Shown here: in pieces, positions 1-8,300 of the stretch
Layout of the letters: every line of letters starts with the position of its first letter
How positions within the stretch are numbered: position 1 is the stretch's first letter
Origin: Candidatus Omnitrophota bacterium
GTDB taxonomy: Bacteria; Omnitrophota; Gorgyraeia; Gygaellales; Profunditerraquicolaceae
Assembly: GCA_028717985.1 (NCBI GenBank)
Contig: JAQUMS010000025.1
Location: forward strand, 1-10,333
DNA length: 10,333 nt
Direction of reading: 5' to 3'
Translations under genes and position numbers: made by a program
The notes under the pieces: generated by a model
What the model was told of the DNA's origin: nothing
Database searches by the model: none
Seen by the model: only the letters and a program-made list of their open reading frames with translations

Positions 1-326
1 ATGTCTGATACCGCCGCCACGCTGTAGAGCGCTTCTCCCCGAAATCCGAGGGACGCGATTGAATATAAATCATCAACGTTGTTTATTTTGCTTGTCGAAT
101 GCCTCAAGAATATTTTTTCTATGTCTTCCGCGTCGATCCCCGATCCGGTATCCTTGATTTCGATACACGTTTTTCCGGCATTGGTAATAGTAATTTCAAG
201 TGAACCGGTCCCGGCGTCCAGGGAATTTTCCAGAAGTTCTTTGACTACTGAGGCCGGCCGTTCAATAACTTCTCCGGCGGCGATTTTACTGATTATTTCC
301 GGCGGCAGTACGTGCACTCGTGCCAT
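1..326 (-). CDS. mutL: DNA mismatch repair protein MutL, N-terminal part (runs off left edge)
   Basis: Seen: the first 108 residues of a GHKL ATPase, with the rest beyond the left edge. MutL couples MutS mismatch recognition to downstream excision. The ATP-binding motifs are in order: KELLENSLDAG at about 29-39 (E30 aligns with the catalytic Glu and N34 with the Mg-binding Asn of E. coli MutL), DTGSGI at 59-64, RHSTSKI at 75-81 and GFRGEAL at 94-100. The N-terminus VLPPEIISKIAAGEVIERPASV is typical of the family and supports this ATG. An AAAAGG (complement of 336-341) lies nine bases upstream, inside mutS. The start overlaps the end of mutS by 41 bases, so the two are almost certainly co-transcribed. 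Oddities: motif II reads DTG where most MutL proteins have DNG, and motif III continues ALYSV rather than the usual ALASI. The C-terminal endonuclease/dimerisation domain cannot be assessed. Confidence 0.96.
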   Translation of the reverse strand, partial: MARVHVLPPEIISKIAAGEVIERPASVVKELLENSLDAGTGSLEITITNAGKTCIEIKDTGSGIDAEDIEKIFLRHSTSKINNVDDLYSIASLGFRGEALYSVAAVSD

Positions 327-2877
327 GGTCTTTTACCTTTTCTTTTAGTTCCTGAATTTTATTCAACGCTTCCAGGGGCGTCAACGCGTTAATGTCCAGC
401 GCCTCAAGTTCTTCTTTTAATTCAAGTAAATTTTCATCACAGCCGGCTTTGAAGAGGGAAAGCTGGGTTTCATCCGCAGTCTGTGTCCTTATCTTATCAT
501 GCAGTTTTCCGCTTAATTCCAAACGGGTTAAAATCTGCCGCGACCGCTGGATAACGTCTTTGGGTATCCCCGCGATTTTAGCGACGTAAATTCCGTAGCT
601 TTCATCCGTGCCTCCGGGGATGATCTTGTGCAAAAAAATGATCTCATCGTTCCATTCTTTGACCGAAACATTATAATTTTTTACGCCCGGAAAATCTTCC
701 GCCAAGACGGTTAATTCGTGAAAATGAGTGGCAAAAAGCGTGCGGGTTTTTTTCTTCTCAAGGTATTCGGCAATGGCCCAGGCAAGGCTCAAACCGTCGT
801 ATGTGCTTGTTCCGCGGCCTATTTCATCAAGTATGACCAGGCTTCGATCGGAAAGATTATTGAGTATCCCCGCGGTTTCGCTCATCTCAACCATAAAGGT
901 GCTTTGGCCTTTTGTGATTTCGTCATGTGCTCCGATGCGGGTAAAGATTTTATCCACGATTCCGATATTCGCTTCCCGCGCGGGGAGATAACTTCCCATG
1001 TGCGCCATGATGACCAGGATCGCGCTCTGGCGGATATAGGTTGATTTTCCCGACATGTTCGGGCCGGTAATAATGACCAGATGGTTATTTTCGCAGTCAA
1101 GCACTGTGTCGTTGGGAACAAAAGTTTCATTAAGGAACTGCTCGACAACCGGGTGGCGGCCGTCTTTTATAACCAGTTCTTTGCTTTCGTTTATTTCCGG
1201 GGCGGTATAACCCGGAGAAAGGCTTAGTTTTGCCAGTGAATAGAGCGCGTCCAAACACGATATTTTTGAGGCGAATTCATGGAGGGGCGAGGACGCGTTC
1301 AGTATTTTTTTGTAAATTTCTTCCACAAGCGTTTTTTCGATGCGCAAAACGTTTGATTCTGCAGTAAGCATTTTTTCTTCAAATTCTTTCAATTCCGGTG
1401 TAACGTATCGTTCCGCGTTCGCCAGCGTTTGCCGGCGGATATAATGGGCGGGAACGGACGCCAGATTCGCGCGCGTGATTTCTATGTAATAGCCGAATAC
1501 TCCGTTGAAACCGATCTTCAGGGAGTTTATCCCTGATTTCTTGATCTCTTCTTCCTGCATTTTTTTGAGTAGCTGTCTGCCGTTTTCCTGTATGTCGCGC
1601 AGGGAATCGAGTTCCTCGTGATAGCCTGTGTTGATGATTTTTCCTTCCGGATTTGAAAGCGGGATATCAGGATTTATGGCTTTGTCGAGTAACGCGCGTA
1701 TTTCGGGAATATCTTCGATTGAGAAAAGCCGGTTTTTTTTCGCCGGGCCTGAAACGGCTGTCTGGATTTCAGGTATCCGGGTGATAGTGTTCCTTAAAGC
1801 AGTAAGGTCTTTTGCCGAGCCTATCCCGCAGCTGATTCTTGACAGGCTTTTTTCGATATCGGGAATGCAGTGTAAATGCCGATGCAGGTTTTCCATGCAG
1901 CGGGTGTCTTCGCGGAGGACGGCGACGGCATTTTGGCGTTCGAGGATCGCCTTTTTATCTTTTAAAGGGCGGTACATCCAATTTCTCAGACAGCGTTTTC
2001 CCATCGCCGTAAGCGTCCGGTCTATGGTTTTAAAAACATCTTCCAGTCCAAGGCCGAAAAACGCGGCGGGGGAAATGAACACATAATCCGTTTCAGTATA
2101 GAGGGATAGCGTGTCCATATGGCGCATGGGCTGGCGGTTCATTTGTTTCATGTACTCTAATAAAGCGCCGGCGCTCGCCACAGCCAGTTCATAATCGTCA
2201 ATGCCGAAGCCGCGCAGTGTTTGTACCTGAAAATGTTCGCACAGAGATTTACGTGCGATTTCAGTATTGAATGTCCAGTCTTCCTGCGGGCTGAGGGTGA
2301 TATTTTTGGTTTTCAAAAGGGGGTGTTTGAATATCTCCCTGATTTTTTCTTCTTCGCAGGCGGGAAAGAGGCATTCGTAAACAGGCAGGCGGGAGATCGT
2401 TTCTATAAGCTGGTTTTTATCGTAGAACTGGTTTGCCTGTAATTTCCCGGTTTGGGAATCAGCGAACGCGAAGCCGATGGTTTTGTCGTTTAATGTCAGG
2501 CAAAGGATATACCGAGGTTCATAACTGCTTTCATCTATGAAGGTTCCGGAAGATATTATCCGTGTGATATCCCGTTTTACCAGGCCTTTTGCAAGTGCCG
2601 GGTCTTCGGTCTGGTCGCAGATAGCTACTTTATGTCCCGCCCGGATGAGCTTGGCAATATAGGAATCTTTGGCATGATATGGTATGCCGCACATGGGTAT
2701 CCGTCCGGTTTTTCCGGCGTCGCGGGAAGTCAACACCACGTCAAGTATCGGGGCGGCTGTCCTGGCATCCTCGAAGAACATCTCATAAAAGTCTCCGAGA
2801 CGGAAAAAGAGTATTGAACCGGGAAACCGGGATTTGATTTCTTTGTATTGTCTGAGCATGGGGGTGAGATTTTCCAT
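286..2877 (-). CDS. mutS: DNA mismatch repair protein MutS
   Basis: Complete 863-residue MutS1, close to the family norm of about 850-860. It binds mismatches and small loops and signals through MutL. Seen: GDFYE at 28-32 contains the mismatch-stacking F30-x-E32; GIPYH at 64-68 is in the connector/mismatch domain; the lever/clamp region spans roughly 250-560; Walker A GPNMSGKST is at 605-613; FTRIGAHDEITKGQSTF at 645-661; Walker B LVILDE at 680-685; GRGTSTYDG at 687-695; ATHFHEL at 716-722. QLSLF at 805-809 matches the consensus beta-clamp-binding peptide, at the place where other MutS proteins carry theirs. The last ~30 residues (LTPLEALNKIQELKE) look like the C-terminal oligomerisation segment. 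The ATG fits the family start (LTPMLRQYKEIK), but the only SD-like bases (GGGG, complement of 2880-2883) sit just two bases before it, which is unusually close. The final ~13 residues are encoded in the mutL overlap and are probably not conserved. Confidence 0.98.
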   Translation of the reverse strand: MENLTPMLRQYKEIKSRFPGSILFFRLGDFYEMFFEDARTAAPILDVVLTSRDAGKTGRIPMCGIPYHAKDSYIAKLIRAGHKVAICDQTEDPALAKGLVKRDITRIISSGTFIDESSYEPRYILCLTLNDKTIGFAFADSQTGKLQANQFYDKNQLIETISRLPVYECLFPACEEEKIREIFKHPLLKTKNITLSPQEDWTFNTEIARKSLCEHFQVQTLRGFGIDDYELAVASAGALLEYMKQMNRQPMRHMDTLSLYTETDYVFISPAAFFGLGLEDVFKTIDRTLTAMGKRCLRNWMYRPLKDKKAILERQNAVAVLREDTRCMENLHRHLHCIPDIEKSLSRISCGIGSAKDLTALRNTITRIPEIQTAVSGPAKKNRLFSIEDIPEIRALLDKAINPDIPLSNPEGKIINTGYHEELDSLRDIQENGRQLLKKMQEEEIKKSGINSLKIGFNGVFGYYIEITRANLASVPAHYIRRQTLANAERYVTPELKEFEEKMLTAESNVLRIEKTLVEEIYKKILNASSPLHEFASKISCLDALYSLAKLSLSPGYTAPEINESKELVIKDGRHPVVEQFLNETFVPNDTVLDCENNHLVIITGPNMSGKSTYIRQSAILVIMAHMGSYLPAREANIGIVDKIFTRIGAHDEITKGQSTFMVEMSETAGILNNLSDRSLVILDEIGRGTSTYDGLSLAWAIAEYLEKKKTRTLFATHFHELTVLAEDFPGVKNYNVSVKEWNDEIIFLHKIIPGGTDESYGIYVAKIAGIPKDVIQRSRQILTRLELSGKLHDKIRTQTADETQLSLFKAGCDENLLELKEELEALDINALTPLEALNKIQELKEKVKDHGTSARTAAGNNQ

Positions 2878-2944
2878 AACCCCTATTTATAACATAAAAT
2901 CCCCTGTAAGTGAACAAATAAATAGCCGGGCAAAAAAGGTTTTA

Positions 2945-2953
2945 TGATATAAT
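2945..2953 (+). promoter_or_regulatory. Extended -10 element in the divergent spacer, facing the radical SAM/addAB cluster
   Basis: TGATATAAT matches the extended -10 consensus TGnTATAAT exactly. No TTGACA-like -35 box lies 16-18 bases upstream, which is tolerated with an extended -10. Transcription would start near 2960, giving a leader of about 80 bases before the ATG at 3043. The opposite strand has an overlapping TATCAT (complement of 2944-2949) that could serve mutS, but its -35 region is poor, so the mutS promoter is unresolved. Confidence 0.45.
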
Positions 2954-3042
2954 TAATTTACGTGTTTTCACATGAGTTATTTCCCAAACGCCGGTTTTTT
3001 AAATTATTTTTTGGTTTTGCTTCCGAATTTTTACTATGACCT

Positions 3043-4359
3043 ATGAGCGATCAGTTGTCCGTTTCTAAAACCGCACTCGTATTACTTCCTTTATTCTGGC
3101 CTAATATGCCGCCGCTTAATTTAGCCTTGTTAAAGGCTTTTTTGAAGAAAAACGGCATACAGGTTGATGTTATTGATTTTAATAATTATTTTTATGATTT
3201 AGTTTCCCCGTCACTTAAAGACGAATGGAAACGAAGTGTTAACCTCTCGTTCGAAAACAGGCTCCACGGGATACTTGAAAAAGAGTATACCATGGAATTC
3301 CGGAGCGTGATTTCCCGTTTAAGGGAATATGAAGTGCTGGGTTTCCTCTGCTATAAAAGTAATTTTAAATTTACGAGAGAAATAATTTCAATGCTGAAGG
3401 CGGAAAAGCATTTCCCAAAAATTATTGTGGGAGGTCCGGAAATCACCCGGCAGTTTTTCAGGACAGGGGGGACATTGGAAGCGGAGTTTCCCGGGTTGGC
3501 GGATTTGTTCGTCGCCGGAGAAGGGGAACTGCCTTTGTTGAAGTTTCTGCGGGGAGAATACCGCAGTGAACGGACGGTGTCGTTTCTCGAACTGCCTGAT
3601 TTGAGTAATGCTCCCGGGCCGGATTATTCTGATTTTGATTTTGGCCAGTATCCCGGCAAAGGACGTGTTGCTCTATTGTATTCCCGCGGATGCGTCAAGA
3701 AATGCACGTTTTGCGCGGAGTGCCTTCTCTATAAGAAATTTAAAGTCTATCCTCTTGATTCAGTTATAGATACGGTCAGGGAGTATAAAGAAAAAGATGT
3801 AGAAAACTTTATATTTTTCGATTCTTTAATCAACGGCGATCTGAAGGCTTTGGATTCTTTATGTGAAGGGATCATAAAGAATTTCGGCTCAATACCGTGG
3901 GAAGCCCAGATAGCAGTGCGCGCCGATATGCCGGAAGAATTGTTTAAAAAGATAAAGCAGAGCGGTTGTTACCATCTCTTTGTGGGGTTGGAATCGGGGT
4001 GCGATACGGTTTTACGCCGGATGCAGAAAGGTTTTACGTCTTCCGAGGCCCTTGATTTTTTTAAAAAACTCATTACGTATAATTTATCGTTCGGGGTCAG
4101 CATGATTACCGGCTTCCCCGGGGAAACTGAAGAAGAATTTTATCAGAGTCTTAATTTTGTACTCCAGCACAAGGATTTTATCCCAAAAATTGAACAGGTT
4201 AATCCGTTTGTGTATTATGACGGGACTATAATGCCGCAAGAAGCGGATTACCGGTTGAATCCAGCCGCATTGCATAGGGCCGAGATTTTTATCGGAAAAA
4301 TAAAAGAAGCCGGCTTTAAATACACCAATGCATTTTTGATGAATCTGGTAGACAAATAA
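3043..4359 (+). CDS. Radical SAM protein with B12-binding-like N-terminal domain
   Basis: 438 residues. Residues about 8-140 look like the Rossmann-type domain that precedes many radical SAM cores: a hydrophobic strand ALVLLP, then PPLNLALLKAFLKKNGIQVDVIDF, with IIVGGPE at 127-133 and VAGEGE at 157-162. No DxHxxG cobalamin-ligand motif is visible, which is common in this family. The radical SAM core has CVKKCTFC at 217-224 (C217, C221, C224 for the 4Fe-4S cluster), GLESGCD at 315-321 and GFPGET at 357-362. A fourth cysteine, C227, follows three residues after the cluster motif. The start is kept at this ATG because the first beta strand lies before the next Met (residue 22), yet no Shine-Dalgarno sequence precedes it. 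The substrate cannot be told from sequence; relatives are methyltransferases, methylthiotransferases and many uncharacterised proteins. It heads the plus-strand cluster, 97 bases before an SplB-like gene. Confidence 0.85.
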   Translation: MSDQLSVSKTALVLLPLFWPNMPPLNLALLKAFLKKNGIQVDVIDFNNYFYDLVSPSLKDEWKRSVNLSFENRLHGILEKEYTMEFRSVISRLREYEVLGFLCYKSNFKFTREIISMLKAEKHFPKIIVGGPEITRQFFRTGGTLEAEFPGLADLFVAGEGELPLLKFLRGEYRSERTVSFLELPDLSNAPGPDYSDFDFGQYPGKGRVALLYSRGCVKKCTFCAECLLYKKFKVYPLDSVIDTVREYKEKDVENFIFFDSLINGDLKALDSLCEGIIKNFGSIPWEAQIAVRADMPEELFKKIKQSGCYHLFVGLESGCDTVLRRMQKGFTSSEALDFFKKLITYNLSFGVSMITGFPGETEEEFYQSLNFVLQHKDFIPKIEQVNPFVYYDGTIMPQEADYRLNPAALHRAEIFIGKIKEAGFKYTNAFLMNLVDK

Positions 4360-4364
4360 GTTCT

Positions 4365-4454
4365 TAGCTCTTTGGAGTTAGTTCTTAGGAATATATCTTT
4401 TTGTTTTTCCAAAGAGCAAAGAGCAAAGAGCAAAGAGCAAAGAGCAAAGAGCTA
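4365..4454 (+). repeat. Inverted repeat filling the spacer between the two radical SAM genes
   Basis: The left arm TAGCTCTTTGG (4365-4375) is complementary to the sequence around the heptamer array. GCTCTTTGG (4367-4375) pairs perfectly with CCAAAGAGC (4409-4417), and TAGCTCTTT (4365-4373) pairs perfectly with AAAGAGCTA (4446-4454). Read on the minus strand, the right arm is the left arm with five extra heptamers inserted, which suggests an ordinary inverted repeat in which one arm expanded. AGTTCTTAG also occurs twice as a direct repeat (4359-4367 and 4380-4388), 21 bases or three heptamers apart. No terminator-type U-tract follows. The right arm ends two bases before the next ATG. Confidence 0.8.
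4411..4452 (+). repeat. Six perfect tandem copies of the heptamer AAAGAGC
   Basis: Copies begin at 4411, 4418, 4425, 4432, 4439 and 4446, with no mismatch across 42 bases. The array ends four bases before the ATG of the SplB-like gene, so it forms that gene's immediate leader. The GAG of the last copy is the only purine-rich sequence at Shine-Dalgarno distance. A perfect short-unit array like this is prone to slipped-strand change in copy number. Confidence 0.97.
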
Positions 4455-4456
4455 TT

Positions 4457-5296
4457 ATGATTATTTCCGAAATTACAGCCCAGCGTGTTCTTAATCCCAC
4501 GTCCATTGATCTGGGTGAATTCGTGATTAATCCTTACAAAGGCTGTGAGTTTAACTGCGTGTATTGTTACGCGCGTTTTACCAAGTCGGTTATTAATGAT
4601 CCCAGAAGATGGGGAGAGTATGTTGATGCCCGGATCAATTCTCCGGAACTGCTTGAAAAAGAATTGCTTAAAAAGAAACCTGTCCGGGTTCTTTTAGGCT
4701 CGACCACCGAGTGTTTTCAGCCGGCGGAACGCCAGTACAGGTTGACCGGCCGTATTCTTGACATGTTGAACAGGAATGGGATTTATTATTCGATTTTGAC
4801 CCGTTCTCCGCTTATTCAGGAATATACCTCCGTATTGGCGCAAGGCTTGTGCGAAAGGATTTATTTTACCGTTAATAATTATGGTAATGATGTAAAACGC
4901 CTTTTAGAGCCGGCGAGCCCGGCAGTTTACCGGCGGTTAGAGGTAATCCTGCATCTGCAGGATAACGGTATTCCGGTTACCGGCTATTATTCTCCAGTCC
5001 TTCCGTATATTTTTAATGCCAGGGAGGCTTTGAGTGAATTGAAGGACATTAAAAATATAGAATTTGAAGGTTTAAATTTCAATCTGGGCAATATACAGGA
5101 AGTTATTAAGTCTGTTGGTTCTTTTTTTCCCGGACTATGTGATACATACGCCTTAATGCGGAAAGATCTCCGGGTTTACAATCAGGTATGGGAGGAAATT
5201 AAGTCGAGTATTACTGAAGCGGCTCGTGAGGCAGGCAGGGAAACGAGTATATTTGTGCATGGTCTGGACGCGTATTTTCAAAATAAATACAGATAG
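4457..5296 (+). CDS. SplB-like (COG1533) radical SAM protein
   Basis: 279 residues. The N-terminal INPYKGCEFNCVYCYAR (24-40) carries CxxxCxxC (C30, C34, C37) in the form typical of COG1533, the family named after spore photoproduct lyase. GSTTECFQPAERQYRLTGRIL (81-101) corresponds to the family's usual ST-DPYQP-E-x-x-Y-R-L-T segment, and ILTRSP (113-118) and YYSPVLPYI (177-185) fit the barrel strands. True SplB uses a separate catalytic cysteine about 40-50 residues after the cluster. C86 falls in that range, but equivalence cannot be shown by eye. Most family members are functionally undefined, so only a radical-SAM assignment is safe; the surrounding mutS and addAB genes make a DNA-related role plausible but unproven. 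The ATG is preceded by heptamer repeats rather than a good SD. The stop codon is one base away from the next inverted repeat. Confidence 0.88.
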   Translation: MIISEITAQRVLNPTSIDLGEFVINPYKGCEFNCVYCYARFTKSVINDPRRWGEYVDARINSPELLEKELLKKKPVRVLLGSTTECFQPAERQYRLTGRILDMLNRNGIYYSILTRSPLIQEYTSVLAQGLCERIYFTVNNYGNDVKRLLEPASPAVYRRLEVILHLQDNGIPVTGYYSPVLPYIFNAREALSELKDIKNIEFEGLNFNLGNIQEVIKSVGSFFPGLCDTYALMRKDLRVYNQVWEEIKSSITEAAREAGRETSIFVHGLDAYFQNKYR

Positions 5297-5297
5297 T

Positions 5298-5357
5298 ACC
5301 TCCCCCACTCCGGAAGTGGGCAATTAAAAACCTGCCCACTTCCGGAGTGGGGGAGGT
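5298..5357 (+). repeat. Perfect 25-bp inverted repeat between the SplB-like gene and addA
   Basis: The arms 5298-5322 and 5333-5357 are exact reverse complements (25 of 25) around a 10-base A/T-rich loop (5323-5332). Each arm is itself nearly palindromic: CCCACT and AGTGGG flank a CCGGA core. In RNA this would be a very stable GC-rich hairpin starting one base after the upstream TAG. No T-run follows on the plus strand, and only a weak one follows on the minus strand, so it is not a normal Rho-independent terminator. It resembles REP-type extragenic palindromes or a small non-autonomous element; copies elsewhere in the genome would decide. Confidence 0.97.
5352..5357 (+). promoter_or_regulatory. 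Shine-Dalgarno GGAGGT for addA, inside a hairpin arm
   Basis: GGAGGT is a full consensus match 12 bases before the addA ATG, a slightly long spacing. It is the last six bases of the 3' arm of the inverted repeat, so in folded mRNA it pairs with ACCTCC (5298-5303) just after the upstream stop codon. The spacer down to the ATG is TAAC plus an A-run whose ninth A is the A of the start codon. Confidence 0.75.
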
Positions 5358-5369
5358 TAACAAAAAAAA

Positions 5370-8300
5370 ATGGAAGAATCATTTGAAATTTTTCTCGTTG
5401 AAGCATCAGCCGGCTCAGGCAAGACGTATACCCTCGCGCGGCGGTATTTAAAATTGCTCATCGCTTCGGAAATCCCTGCAGGGGAGTTTTTGCTTAAGAG
5501 TATTCTCGCTATTACGTTTACCAATAAAGCGGCTTTTGAAATGAAAGCGAGGATCCTGGATTTTCTCAAAAAGCTCGCCCTGGACGCGTTTGAAAGCAAA
5601 AAAGAAAAAAACGACTTGCTTGAGTATTTGAACGTCACGGAAGAAAAAGCGCGTGAACGGGCTTCCATGATCATGGAAAGCGTCATCCATCATTATAATT
5701 ATTTCCAGGTCCAGACGATAGACAGTTTTATAAACGCGATTCTTTCCGGTTGTGCGTTTAAACTTGAGTTGTCGGCGAGTTTCAGGATCAGGCAGAATTA
5801 TGAGGATTATCTCTCCTACGGTTTCGATGCACTTCTGAATAAAGCGGCGGAAGATCCCGCCACACGGGAAAACTTCCGGGGATTCCTGAAGAATTACCTT
5901 CTGGTGGAGAACAAGAAAAACTGGTTTCCCCGGGATGATATCCTTACGGTTATACGCATCTTGTTCGGCGCGTTGAATATTTACGGGAAGCCTTTCCGTA
6001 AATTCCCGAAAGGTCCCGGCGATATCTCCGCCATGAGCGTGAAGATAAAAGATCTGATGTTTGAATTGAAACGAACAATGCCCGAGGAAGCCAACCGGGT
6101 GACCTGGAAGAAATTTATTGATACGTTCACCCCCGATATCCCGGATTATGAATTGGATGATTTTTTCGGGCCGTTTTCCAAAGCCGAGTTCTCTATGCGT
6201 AAGAACTGTTTTGTTACCGATGAGGCGTTGAAACTCTGGTTCGAGATTAAAAAATCAATAGGCGAATTGTATGAATGGAAATCGTTCAGCCTTTTTAACT
6301 GTTACGTGGATATTTTTGAAGGTGTTTTCGAGAATTTTAAAAATATTTCACGCAAGGATGACGTGATGTTTTTACCGGAGTTAAACAGCCAGGCATACCG
6401 TCTTTTTGATGAGGGGGTTATTACTGTTCCGGAATTATATTACCGCCTTGCAAGCCGTTTCCGGCATTACCTTATTGATGAATTTCAGGATACCAGCGTT
6501 CTGCAGTGGCGTAATCTCTATCCTATGATAGAAGACGCGCTTTCTACCGGCGGATCGCTTTTTTACGTCGGAGATAAAAAACAGGCTATATACCGTTTCA
6601 GGGGCGGGGATGTTTCCCTGATCGAAGGGGTCAAGCATGATTTACACATGTTCCCGTTCGCTCCCCCTGAGGTTTTAAGCAAAAATTACCGCAGTCATAA
6701 AGAAATAGTGGAATTCAATAACACGATTTTTTCCGCGAAGAATATCCGTGATTTTTTTGTCCGGCGCCGTGTTTTTCAAAAGAACGCTTTTGAACTGCTT
6801 GATCAGGATATTGATTGTATTATAGGGATTTTCGCCGAAGCGCGCCAGGAATGGAAAAAAGAAAATGACAAGGGTTTTGTGAAGGTAGAGAGGATTTCCG
6901 GAACAAACAGCGATGATACGCAGATGCTGATCAAAGAAAAAGTCTTAGGCCTGCTTTCGCGGCTTACTGAACGTTTTGACTATAGTGATATTGCTATCCT
7001 TGCCCGGACGAATAATCAGGTTGAAGCTGTGACTTCCTGGCTGATCGAACAGGGTATTCCCGTTGAATCCGAGAAAACACTTAATATCAGGGAAAATGGT
7101 TTTATACGCGAAATAACGGCTTTTCTGCGTTTTCTCAATTCTCCCATAGATAACCTTTCATTCGCGGTGTTCATCATGGGGGATATTTTTACTTCAATTT
7201 CCGGGATCCCCTGGAAGGAGATGGAATTATTTCTTTTTTCCCAGGGAAGGCTTAAAGAAAAGAACGCGGGAGTATATCTGTATCGTTTATTCCGGGAACG
7301 GTATCCGGATCAGTGGGAAAAATTTTTTGAAGGCTTTTTTAAATCCGTAGGATTTATCCCGTTGTATGAACTTACGGTTTCGATTTTTAATTCTTTTGAG
7401 GTAATGACCCGGTTCCCCGGATACCAGGGTTTTTTTATGCGGTTTCTGGAGATCATTAAGGAACAGGAAGAAGAGCATCAGAACATCGGGGATTTTCTGG
7501 GTTTTTTTGATACGGCCGCTTCCGAAGATTTGTATGTGCAGGTTGCCGGGACGCACGCTATTCAGGCGCTGACCGTGCATAAAGCCAAAGGGCTGGAATT
7601 CCCTGTAGTTATAATCCCGTTTTTTACTATCGACGTGGAAATGGGGGCGGGGGAAAGCCGTGGCCGGTCATTTGTGGTTGGGCAGGAAGACGGTTATTTA
7701 AGCCTGAATCACCTGAAAATCGATTATACGAAGTTTTCCCCGGAACTGGAAGCCCGGTATAGGGATGAATTCAAGAAAATATTGATCGATGAATTGAACA
7801 ACGCTTACGTCGCACTGACCCGTTCGAAGTACGAGTTGTATGTTTTTATCCCTCCGAAATCAGGATCTTCCGTGAATATCGCGCAGGCGTTTGTTCCCGA
7901 AGAAATTTTTGAATTCGGGACGCCGGGTATGTACAAGAAAGAACATAAGGAAAAGACTGAGTCCGTTCTTCCGATATCGCCGTCAACCTACCGCAATTGG
8001 ATTGATTTTCTGAAAGATGAATTCTCGGATGAATCAGCCGTTAAAAACAGCGTTTCTATCCGCCGGGGGGAAATGCTGCATTATCTGTTGTCATGTATCG
8101 GGAAAGTTTCCGATGATGATGATGCCGGCACGGTCATCGCGTCAGCGGCTGAGCACGCGAAGGCTTCATATCCGGGGCCGGAGGCCCGTGAATGGAATGA
8201 TATTTGTCTGACCGTGGTACAATTATTGAAAAATAAAAGAATCCGTGAATTTTTCGTGTTTTCCGAAGGAGATGTCTTTCAGGAAAAAGAGGTTGTGGAT

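Noticed and set aside
718..1044. Open frames on the plus strand opposite mutS (also at 392-589, 728-991, 1628-2086, 2221-2442 and 2632-2817)
   Set aside because: They lie antisense to strongly conserved mutS sequence, have no ribosome binding sites and translate into low-quality sequence; they are shadows of mutS.
2986..3020. Small hairpin followed by T-runs in the divergent spacer (AAAC-GCCG-GTTTTTT) as a terminator
   Set aside because: The stem is only four A/T-rich base pairs, and it lies upstream of a gene where a terminator is not expected; an attenuator cannot be supported.
3036..3068. Ten-codon upstream ORF overlapping the first radical SAM start in another frame
   Set aside because: No ribosome binding site and no recognisable leader-peptide content; an ATG seven bases upstream is easily due to chance.
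4411..4452. CRISPR array
   Set aside because: The units are seven bases long and adjoin without spacers, and no cas genes are present.
5298..5357. Rho-independent terminator
   Set aside because: The stem is strong enough, but no U-tract follows it on the plus strand (the sequence continues TAAC and A residues) and only a weak one follows on the minus strand.
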